A DNA stretch of 64,000 nucleotides from Symsagittifera roscoffensis (lineage: Eukaryota > Xenacoelomorpha > Acoela > Convolutidae): assembly GCF_963678635.1 (NCBI RefSeq), contig NC_087069.1, forward strand, positions 46,146,276 through 46,210,275. Reading direction: 5' to 3'. Below the pieces are notes generated by a model. It searched no databases and was not told the DNA's origin. It was given only the letters and a program-made list of their open reading frames with translations. Made by a program: the position numbers and the translations under genes. The first letter of the stretch is position 1; every line of letters starts with the position of its first letter. This document shows, one piece after another, positions 55,697 through 64,000 of the stretch.

Positions 55697-56412
55697 TCCT
55701 TGGAGACCCACATGTTTTAAGATAGGCGATAGAAGATCCAGTCTCCCAGCTATGTGTTAATATTGGATATAGAGACTAGAATGTAGGGGGTAGAATTGAT
55801 GAGGTTTCATGGTTTTAGTGATGGTACGAGAATGGTAGGAAAAAAGTTTTTTTTCGATTTTGTATGGAAATGTCTAATTTTTTCACAAACGTTTCGGCAC
55901 CCGTTATCTAATTGGTAAATATCAATTGTTAGTTACGTAAAGAATGTGGGATAGGGATTATGCAATTAGTTTTTCGGTTCATAGTAAGTCAATGGTGGGA
56001 GTTTTTGGGCAAAATTTGAGATTTTTTATCAAAAAAACAGTGGGATTTTTCAAAATAAAACTTCGGAACGCGACAAGATTTCGTTTAATTCGTCTTATTA
56101 GTTATCTTATTAGATAACTTTACTTATTAACACAGTGCTCTATCTACCTGAAACTCTGCTGGAAACTACTGAAACTTCGAAAAAATGAGTTTTTTGAGAA
56201 AAAAAGTTAAATTACAAAGAAACATATAACTCATTTTAGGGTGAAACAATGAGAATAATAAACTTACACGCATTCATGTATTGATCAACAAAGTCCCATA
56301 TACATGTCCTATGAACTAGACTAAGGTTATTGAACACTATCTTACGTCTAGATTGACAACATTTCTCGGTTTTTCATTTAAACAGCATTCATTGCTTACT
56401 TTATCTGGACAC

Positions 56413-57781
56413 TTAGTACTGAAGAAAAACAATATAAAAAGTACAGAAAAAATAACAATGAAAAGTCCCAAAAATGTACAATTGTTGTGTGGGAACCTGA
56501 AAGCTCTGAAATTTGTCAATTTGAACTTTCGATAATATTTCTCCTAAGACGATCACTTCGGTTACTCGCTCCAAGGAAAACTGTAAAAAATCTTGAGCTT
56601 TCTCCACTAAGTTCTGGATAATGCAACTGTTAAGCTGCATCCTGTAGTGAAGTCAAATCAAAAACCAGAATATAGTGATTTTGAAAATCTTCATAGAGAG
56701 AGCTGGCAAATCTTCGTTAAACTGCCTTGTTTTCATTGTTGTAGGGTAAGGGCGACAAGGAGAAGTTGTATCTAATGAAACCATTGCTCTTCCTTTCCCG
56801 AATAAACCTAAGCTCTCTCAAATGAAAGCTGAAAATTTTTCTTGATAGTTGAAAGAGTTTTTAAAAAAGATCCCGCAACAGCTGAAAATGTATTCGTTTC
56901 AACAGCTATTCTTCGTATTAGAGAGTTAATTGAATATATTTTCTTGTTTGAATCAGTATCGACAAAAAGGTATGATAAGGTTCTTTCTATAGTTTTCATG
57001 TAATTGTATTGAGCAGGTTCTCCTTCCAGATTCCATTGCAAGTTTTGATGACTAGGTTAAGCAACTGAAACTCTTCTGGTAAACAGCAAACAATTTTAAG
57101 ACTGACATTTGATTTATCAGATAGCATGTAAAAATTAGGTCTAGCTTGAATAAGTTTAATTCGAGCTTTGATATTTGTTAGTAACAATTTTTCGTAAGTA
57201 AACAAATCAATGCCAAACCTCCCATAGAGTGTAAAATTATCTCTGTTCCAAAGGAATTTTCTCTATCAGTGAACGGAGGCATATCAAATGCATCAGGATT
57301 TTCTTCAAAACTGTATCCATGACAAGCAAATTTTCCTTTTTTGTTCACTGCCGATGATTTGAAATCGTTCGGTATTTGTACCTTATGAGGATATGAACCA
57401 TTAGTGTTACAAACCATTGTATTGTTAAAACAAACGTCACAATAGATTGCTTACAAATGTTAAGTAACGTCTTGGTTCCTCATCTGAAACTTCCTCAGAT
57501 TTTACTTCATGATCCGTTTTTTCTCTCTTGAAAGCATCAAACTGTCTTCCCTTGAATAATTGAACCTTTAAACTAAGATTGGTATCACGCATATCCAAGT
57601 AGAGATTACGATCCGTTTCAAATTTAAACTCAATTCTGCTTTCATCAAGAGAAGTTTTGAAGAACACTTCTTGTGTGTAAGATGACATAATTGTTTCAAA
57701 AACTGGAAATTTATCAAAAATTTCCAACAAAGAGTTATTAAAACCTCCGTACAAAAAATGACTACTTTGGTTTATACTCAT
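56413..57781 (-). pseudogene. F54H12.2-like Polinton capsid-type protein, copy 1
   Basis: On minus, the start MSINQSSHFLYGGFNNSLLE leads to VFFKTSLDESRIEF and a beta-rich core. KLLLTNIKARIKLIQAR (about 57170) follows, then IYSINSLIRRIAVETNTFSA (about 56940) and a C-terminal VTEVIVLGEILSKVQIDKF (about 56575-56520). This order is that of F54H12.2-like proteins encoded by Polinton/Maverick elements and thought to be virion jelly-roll proteins. A deletion of about 22 bp near 57430 against copy 2, plus further stops and shifts, break the frame into four pieces. The gene is a dead remnant of a virus-like transposon. Confidence 0.75.
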
Positions 57782-57869
57782 TTTTAACTGTTCAAAAATT
57801 TTGCAAGAAAGGCTTGTTTTTTATCTACTTTTCGAGAAATGGATCTGGTTTTACTAGTTCTACGTTAAG

Positions 57870-58133
57870 AGTTTTTTCAACTCCTAATTGTTTACAAACT
57901 GATTTTTTTCACACACTTTTTGCATTCGTTTTGAATTTTTGCGTCTAATTTTAACTTCTCCAATCTCTGGAACAGCGATTTCAGCAAATAAAACTGCTCC
58001 AATCCTTTTTGAAGCTGGGAATATTAATTTTTAATGAAGGGGATTGCAGCTCTCCCATGGGCAGTAATATCTCATCCACATTGTCTAGCATGTCCTCGAA
58101 AATAATGAAATCAGCTGAACTTTGAGCAACCAT
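57870..58133 (-). pseudogene. Small basic Polinton protein remnant, copy 1
   Basis: An ATG at 58133 (minus) opens MVAQSSADFIIFEDMLDNVD. In another frame downstream, EIAVPEIGEVKIRRKNSKRM (about 57985-57925) is a Lys/Arg-rich tail like the small basic proteins encoded next to capsid genes in Polintons. It lies just upstream of the capsid pseudogene in the same direction. Stops separate the pieces. Confidence 0.45.
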
Positions 58134-59192
58134 CTCGTGTGAAGTCTAAATAAAAAAAAACATTTTTCAAAATCTTGCGGAACAACAGAACAACTCAACA
58201 AAAAAAAATTTCACCTGCACTATCTCTTAGTTATATCTTGATACTCTGGAAACAGTTTTTTAACAGTTTTTTCAAACTCTCAATTTGTGAAGGACTGAAA
58301 ATTCATGTACTACCCAGTAGAAATTATGTTTTTTCAAGTTCAAATTTGTTATCCGCCTTTGAAAATTGGTGCAAGTTTCCTTTAAAGGCCACGGTATCTT
58401 TCCCACGGTGCTTACTTTTTAGTTTTTTTTTCAATAATCTTGATAATTTGAACTCACTTGGAATGCTACAAATTTTTCGATAAGTTATTATTCATTAGAA
58501 CTATTTCACTTTTTAAAAAAAATTTAAAAAACAGCTTTTGACAAGAGCATTCAAATTCGCTGTGACCGAAAATAAGCGGTAATTCCTAGCATTTTAGAAA
58601 ACAAATGTAACTTAGTCCAGTTAGTAGTAGAAGTTAAGGCTAAAGTGGGGGGTCCTTGGAGACCCACATGTTTTAAGATAGGCGATAGAAGATCCAGTCA
58701 CCCAGCTATGTGTTAACCTATTAAGCTATGTGGTATAGAGACTACAATGTAGGAAGTAGAATTAGTGAGGTTTCATGGTTTTTGTGATGGTACGAGAATG
58801 GTAGGAATATATTTTTTTGGATTTTGTGTGGAAATGTCTAATTTTTTCACAAGCATTTCGGCATCCGTTATCTAATTGGTAAATATCAATTGTTAGTTAC
58901 GTGGAGAATGTGGGATGAAGGTTATGCAATTATTTTCTTGGTTTCTTAGTAAGAGTGAATGGTGAGAGTTTTTGGGCGAAATTTGAGATTTTTTATCAAA
59001 AAATTATTGAGATCTTTTTTTAAAAACTTCGAAACGCGACAAGATTTGGTATAATTCGTCTTATTAATTATCATATTAGATAACTTTACTTTTTAACACA
59101 GTGCTCTATCTACCTAAAACTCTGCTGGAAACTACTGAAACTTCGAAAAATTGAGTTTTTTGAGAAAAAAAGTTAAATTACAAAGAAACATA

Positions 59193-59718
59193 AAAATCAC
59201 TGCATTGTATAAAAAATTTACTACCATAATTTAGACTTACAAATAAAAAAAAACATATTTGCATAGAAAATAATTATAAACTTTTAAACATGCACATCAA
59301 GAACACTATTCAATTTCTCTGATAGATTTTACAAAGAAGAAAGGCAGAATAAATTGCTTTAAGCCAACACAAATCATCAGTTTGTTGTAATTTTCTGGGA
59401 ATCATTCGCAAAGACTTTTTTGTCAGAAAATACTGAGTTGCATTTTTTGACTCAAAGAATCAGCAAAGTAATAACTTTTATCCAGTCGAGCATTTTTGTC
59501 CAGTGTTCTTCTCTATCATTGTTTGGAGCTGAGTTGATGATTGCAAAAAAGTTTTTTGTTAGATGAGGTACTTTGTCAGAAAAGTAAGATCACATGCACT
59601 TAAACCTGAGCTCAAGATTTCTTTCAGTAATTAGCAGAGTAAAAAAAATATACATTTTTGCAATTGTTTCTTGATTGATATCTAAGAACAAAGAAAATGA
59701 TGGCTTGATACAATAAGA
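59193..59718. other. Block present only in duplication copy 2
   Basis: Copy 1 passes directly from GAAACATATAACTCATTTTA to AGAATAATAAACTTACACG. Copy 2 has about 525 bp between the matching points. No gene is visible. It could be an insertion into copy 2 or DNA lost from copy 1. Confidence 0.65.
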
Positions 59719-59876
59719 ATAATATACTTACACGCATTCATGTAATGATCAACAAAATCCCATGTACATGTCCTATGAACTGGACTAAGGTTATTGAACA
59801 CTATCTTACGTCTAGCATGACAAAATTTCTCGGTTTTTCATTTAAACAGCATTCATTGCTTACTTTATCTGGACAC

Positions 59877-61264
59877 TTAGTACTGAAGAAAAACAATATA
59901 AAAAGTACAGAAAAAATAACAATGAAAAGTCCCAAAAATGTACAATTGTTGTGTGGGAACCTGAAAGCTCTGAAATTTGTCAATTTGAACTTTCGATAAT
60001 ATTTCTCCTAAGACGATCACTTCGGTTACTCGCTCCAAGGAAAACTGTAAAAAATCTTGAGCTTTCTCCACTAAGTTCTGGATAATGCAACTGTTAAGCT
60101 GCATCCTGTAGTGAAGTCAAATCAAAAACCAGAATATAGTGATTTTGAAAATCTTCATAGAGAGAGCTGGCAAATCTTCGTTAAACTGCCTTGTTTTCAT
60201 TGTTGTAGGGTAAGGGCGACAAGGAGAAGTTGTATCTAATGAAACCATTGCTCTTCCTTTCCCGAATAAACCTAAGCTCTCTCAAATGAAAGCTGAAAAT
60301 TTTTCTTGATAGTTGAAAGAGTTTTTAAAAAAGATCCCGCAACAGCTGAAAATGTATTCGTTTCAACAGCTATTCTTCGTATTAGAGAGTTAATTGAATA
60401 TATTTTCTTGTTTGAATCAGTATCGACAAAAAGGTATGATAAGGTTCTTTCTATAGTTTTCATGTAATTGTATTGAGCAGGTTCTCCTTCCAGATTCCAT
60501 TGCAAGTTTTGATGACTAGGTTAAGCAACTGAAACTCTTCTGGTAAACAGCAAACAATTTTCAAACTGACATTTGGATTATCAGATATCATGTAGAATTT
60601 AGCTCTAGCTTGAATAAGTTTAACTCGAACTTTGATATTTGGTAGTAACAATTTTTCGCAAGTAAACAAATCAATGGCAAACCCCCCATAGAGTGTAAAG
60701 TTATCTCCGTTCCAAAGAAAATTTCTCTATCAGTGAACGGAGGCATATCAAATGCATCAGGATTTTCTTCAAAACTGTATCCATGACAAGCAAATTTTCC
60801 TTTTTTATTCACTGCCGATGATTTGAAATCGTTCGATATTTGTGCCTTATGATGATATAACCCATTAGCGTTACAAACCATTGTATTGTTAAAAGAAACG
60901 TCAGATTTGGACAATAGTGAATGCAATAGATTGCTTACAAATGTTAAGTAACGTCCTGGTTCCTCTTCTGAAACTTCCTCAGATTTTACTTTATGTTCCG
61001 TTTTTTCTCTCTTGAAAGCATCAAACTGTCTTCCCTTGAATAATTGAACCTTTAAACTAAGATTGGTATCACGTATATCCAGGTAGATATTACGATCCGT
61101 TTCAAGTTCAAACTCAATTCTGCTTTCATCAAGAGAAGTTTTGAGGAATACTTTTTGTGTGTAAGATGACATAATTGTTTCAAAAATGGGAATTTATCAA
61201 AAATTTCCAACAAAGAGTTGTTAAAACCTCCGTACAAAAATTGACTATTTTGGTTTATACTCAA
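59877..61264 (-). pseudogene. F54H12.2-like Polinton capsid-type protein, copy 2
   Basis: This keeps the longest piece: a 194-codon frame (61172-60588) with KTSLDESRIEFELETDRN, HSLLSKSDVSFNNT (the stretch lost in copy 1), PPFTDREIFFGTEI and the start of the receptor-like KLIQARAKFY region in the next frame. The C-terminal VTEVIVLGEILSKVQIDKF is identical to copy 1 (about 60040-59985). A frameshift lies after the N-terminal MSINQNSQFLYGGFNN (61264), and others follow. It has the same family assignment as copy 1. Confidence 0.75.
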
Positions 61265-61359
61265 TTTTAATTGTTCAAAAATTTTGCAAGAAAGGCTGGT
61301 TTTTGATCTACTTTTCGAGAAATGGATCTGGTTTTACTAGTTCTACGTTTAGAGTTTAA

Positions 61360-61614
61360 TCCAACTCCTAATTGTTCACAAACTGATTTTGTTCCCACAT
61401 TTTTTGCATTCGTTTTGAATTTTTGCGTCCAATTTCAACTTCTCCAATCTCTGGAACAGCAATTTTAAATAAATCTGCTCCAATTCTTTTTGCAGTTGGG
61501 ACCATATATTTTTAATGAAGGGGAATGCAGCACTCCCATGGGCACTAAAATCTCTTCCACATTGTCTTGCATGTCCTCGAAAATATTGAAATCAGCTGAA
61601 CTTTGAGCAACCAT
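61360..61614 (-). pseudogene. Small basic Polinton protein remnant, copy 2
   Basis: This matches 57870-58133. The start MVAQSSADFNIFEDMQDNVE reads from 61614 on minus, and the Lys/Arg-rich tail follows with stops. It sits between the minor-capsid-like and capsid-like remnants. Confidence 0.45.
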
Positions 61615-61835
61615 TTCGTGTGAATTTTAAATCAAAAAACATTTTTCGAAATCTTGCGATAGAACAACTCAACACAAAAGAATTTTTTCGCCTGCACTAT
61701 CTCTTAGTTATATCTTGATACTCTGGAAACAGTTTTTAACAGTTTTTTCAAACTCTCAATTTGTGAAGGACTGATGATTCATGTACTACCCAGTACAAAT
61801 TATGTCTCCACTTTTTACGCTGGAGATGAATGAAG

Positions 61836-62441
61836 TTATTTCAATAAAGGATATTTTGTATCACCGACTATGTTATATTCTTTAATATCACTATACATCA
61901 TCAACGAATGTATTCTTGTAATGTCGTGAGAAAACTCAAGTTGATGCTGTCCTTTCCCACTCATTATAAGCCATTTTTGATTTTGTTTTAAATAACAACC
62001 AAAAATGTGACTCAAATCAGAACTTTGAATCATAAACACTAATTAATCCTAAAGTAAAAGAACAGCATTCTCTTGTGTAGTTTTATCTAATGATACACAG
62101 ATTTTGTTATCTTCAAATGCATGAGCACCTAGACATTCTCGATTTTTATTGTTAATGGCACCATCTCTATCAACAATACTTGAATAAAATCTTGGTTCAT
62201 TAAGCATCGGTTCAATCTTCCTTTTCTCCTCACAAATTTTTCTACCGTCTACGAATGTAAACTTTCCCTCAGTACTATTTTGGTACAAAAAGGGTATGAT
62301 ATTTTTGAAATAGCAAATTCCCATTCTCCTTTCAAATGTACTCGATTGGTTAAAAAATTTGTACAAAAAAAAACAAAGACTGTTTTTCGAATAACAATAA
62401 AAAGAAGCCTTAGAAACTAACTCAATAGTAAAAGAATCCAT
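61836..62441 (-). pseudogene. Polinton minor-capsid-like protein
   Basis: From an ATG at 62441 on minus, MDSFTIELVSKASFYCYSKN starts a frame that runs to 62049 and includes TEGKFTFVDGRKICEEKRKI. After a stop it resumes at 62039 with MIQSSDLSHIFGCYLKQNQ and ends KEYNIVGDTKYPLLK (61836). This composition and order fit the second virion-type protein of invertebrate Polintons. It lies between integrase and the capsid-like gene, the expected neighbourhood. One break separates two halves. Confidence 0.65.
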
Positions 62442-62477
62442 GACAACCGATCGATAGAAAATTAGCTTTAACAAAAT

Positions 62478-63165
62478 TTACTTAGCTCTTTTACGAACTT
62501 TTTTGCAGCTTTTTTTCAGAAAACTTCCCAAAAAGTTCTTATTTGTCGAAATCTTTGATGATGCATGTTGTAGGCTTTTTTCTAAATATTGCCAAAATTT
62601 CAAAATTTCATCTGTAAATTGTGTTTTGTGTTCCTTTCGAAAAGAAACATCATTCATTGAAATTCTCATTCTATCCGAAACTTTGAATTTTGTTTTCTTA
62701 TACCTTGTTAGAGGTTTATTGTACAGAATTGAAAGAAAATCAGTATTCTTGACATCTCTAATTGGTTTCCCAGTAGATATATTGACGCGACAGTTCATAT
62801 TAGACACAAATTGAGGTAACTTGTGAATGAAATTTTCACTGTGATCTTCTATGTATCGATAACGTTTGCGTTTTAATGATAGAATGACTCTCTCTGCAAA
62901 TGCAGCTTGTTTTGGTTTTTTACTCAATTTGGAGAAACTTCAATGCAAAATCTTTCGAAAGTTTTCCCATAAATTGTTCCTTTATCAACCCAGAGTGTTT
63001 TTTCGAGAAATCGTTTTTTTTTTTTTGAAAACTTGCAAAGTGTCTTTAGCATATTTTGTTTTACTTGTTTGAACTCTGATATCGTTGTTTGAAATCGCAG
63101 AAAAATCTCAACAGCGACCAATAAACGTTTGACTCCATTATTCGACTCTAAGTCTTTGGAAACGA
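62478..63165 (-). pseudogene. Polinton integrase, remnant 1
   Basis: The upstream piece (63165-62924) has NNGVKRLLVAVEIFLRF, where the first catalytic Asp of the DDE core is replaced by Glu, and LWVDKGTIYGKTFERF with the second Asp. After a shift, 62927-62478 reads QAAFAERVILSLKRK (the Glu-bearing third motif), then DHSENFIHKLPQFVSNMNCR and FKVSDRMRISMND (C-terminal chromo or SH3-like region). This is the retroviral-type integrase (rve) of Polinton/Maverick elements, related to F54H12.3-like proteins. The frameshift and the altered Asp mean it is dead. Confidence 0.8.
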
Positions 63166-63430
63166 CTGATTGGTGGACTGATATGTACTGCTTTCTTTTT
63201 TGCTTTACTCCATCTTCGCACAGAACCGCAAGCCACTCTAACCCTAGAATACAATTTATTCAGACTTACGTTTTCAGATTTTTAAAGAGATCCAAGGTAT
63301 TTTTGGAGTTAGATCAATGAGTAAATGACCAAAAGGAATAGATGTTGCATCCTGATACCACTCTTTCAATTGTGATTATAGACCTAATTGTTGACTTAAT
63401 GTATTGAAGTGTAAAACATCTCTCGGTGAG
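63166..63430 (-). pseudogene. Polinton-associated ORF fragment
   Basis: On minus, EWYQDATSIPFGHLLIDLTP (about 63363-63304) is a well-conserved stretch that I associate with an ORF of Polinton elements in invertebrates. The rest is full of stops (LRFCAKME near 63230). It is squeezed between integrase remnant 1 and a second minor-capsid fragment, so the elements were rearranged. Confidence 0.45.
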
Positions 63431-63439
63431 CTGAACAGG

Positions 63440-63600
63440 ACTTTGTGTGTATTTTGTAACTCAACCGAGCTTTGAATAATAAACACTGATTGATCCTTTG
63501 ATAAATAAACAGCAACTTTTTGTGCAATTTCGTTATCTTTAAATGCTTGAGCACCCGGATTTCCTCAATTTTTCTGTTATTGGCTTAGTTTAGAAAAATG
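63440..63600 (-). pseudogene. Second minor-capsid-like fragment
   Basis: One minus-strand frame reads GAQAFKDNEIAQKVAVYLSK and then DQSVFIIQSSVEL. It matches GAHAFEDNKICVSLDKTTQE and IQSSDLSH of 61836-62441. Only this inner part survives, directly after integrase remnant 2; the N-terminal half is deleted. Confidence 0.6.
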
Positions 63601-64000
63601 ATTTACTTTTCTTCTGATTATTTTTGCGGAAGTTCTTATTTGTCAATAACTTTGATGAGTTTTGTTGGAGGCTTTTTTGTAAATATTGCCAAAATTTCGA
63701 AATTTCATCTGTAAATTGTGGTTTGTTATCCTTTCGAAAAGAAAAATCATTCTTTGAAATTCTCACTCTATCTCAAACTTTGAATTTTGGTTTCTTATAC
63801 CTTATTAGAGGTTTATTGTACATAATTGACGGAAAATCAGTTTTCTCGACTTCTCCAGGTGGTTTCCCAGTAGATGTATTGACACGACAGTTCATTATAG
63901 ACACAAATTGAGGTAACTTGTGAATGAAATTTTCACCATGATCGGCGATGCATCAATCAAATTTGCGTTTTATTGATAGATGACTCTCTTTGCAAATGCA
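63590..64000 (-). pseudogene. Polinton integrase, remnant 2 (runs off the window)
   Basis: On minus from about 63940, DHGENFIHKLPQFVSIMNCR is followed by YNKPLIRYKKPKFKV, a TGA, DRVRISKND and KPQFTDEIS. This parallels the C-terminal part of integrase remnant 1. The DDE core would lie beyond the window edge. It shows a second Polinton copy upstream of the first. Confidence 0.75.

Larger units (their letters stand above)
55355..58337. repeat. Polinton-derived tandem duplication, copy 1
   Basis: GTTCAAATTTGTTATTCGCC at 55355 restarts at 58338. The unit carries a capsid-like pseudogene and a small basic protein pseudogene on minus, plus non-coding DNA. It differs from copy 2 by scattered substitutions, a G14 run against G6, a small deletion in the capsid frame and lack of an about 525-bp block. 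Confidence 0.9.
58338..61805. repeat. Polinton-derived tandem duplication, copy 2
   Basis: This is the second copy, longer because of the block at about 59193-59718. It ends near CAGTACAAATTATGT at 61805. The right end continues into the minor-capsid-like gene, so copy 2 is probably the original location. Confidence 0.9.

Noticed and set aside
1-64000. Bacterial reading of the window (operons, CRISPR, toxin-antitoxin)
   Set aside because: Introns, very low gene density and eukaryotic mobile elements exclude it. No regularly spaced short repeats resembling a CRISPR array were found.
1-64000. tRNA and rRNA genes
   Set aside because: No sequence with a convincing B-box (GGTTCGANTCC) plus matching A-box, and no rRNA-like conserved stretches, were found by eye. 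A tRNAscan or Infernal run would settle this.

Overview
The window reads as AT-rich, gene-poor nuclear DNA of an invertebrate animal; I cannot name the species. The grounds are a spliced gene family with a phase-consistent GT/AG junction, a secreted low-complexity repeat protein, and decayed eukaryotic mobile elements: a Ty3-type gag-protease remnant, a non-LTR retrotransposon with a C2H2-finger tail, Polinton/Maverick fragments, and foldback or MITE-like hairpins. I found no operon-like layout, rRNA, tRNA or CRISPR array.

Layout. 1-15190 is mostly tandem duplication: two copies of a 2.21-kb unit (148-4573), then two almost identical copies of a 3.99-kb unit (7214-15190). All four copies carry a related segment with a very conserved core: an 11-bp hairpin, a TATA-like site and an open frame. 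15190-17340 is largely featureless apart from a G-rich tract. 17340-20590 holds a minus-strand Ty3-type retrotransposon remnant (gag, zinc knuckle, Arg/Asn/Ser/Tyr-rich tail, start of the aspartic protease). 21243-22217 is the clearest complete gene: a secreted Ser-Trp-Tyr-Ser-Asp repeat protein.

26400-54825 is organised around a family joining a NERD (nuclease-related) domain to a superfamily-1 helicase. Copy A (27111-35312) is broken in its N-terminal half, but its C-terminal 686 codons are open. Copies C (40801-41540) and D (44187-45237) are decayed C-terminal fragments separated by a dead non-LTR element. Copy B (53586-54825) has an intact first exon, but its later exons are not visible. 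The same upstream sequence module recurs before A, B and the C locus, once or several times each. Between D and B lie two copies of an unrecognised decayed minus-strand gene (46314-47640) and a long stretch without genes.

55355-64000 is a minus-strand graveyard of Polinton/Maverick genes: integrase, a minor-capsid-like protein, a small basic protein and an F54H12.2-like capsid protein. The last two lie inside a 3-kb tandem duplication. This block starts inside what should be the first intron of NERD-helicase copy B.

Working together: the probable functional content is the secreted repeat protein, NERD-helicase copy B and possibly the C-terminal ORF of copy A. Nearly everything else is duplicated or decayed mobile DNA. 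The most interesting system is the NERD-helicase family, with an altered nuclease motif and repeated promoter-proximal modules.
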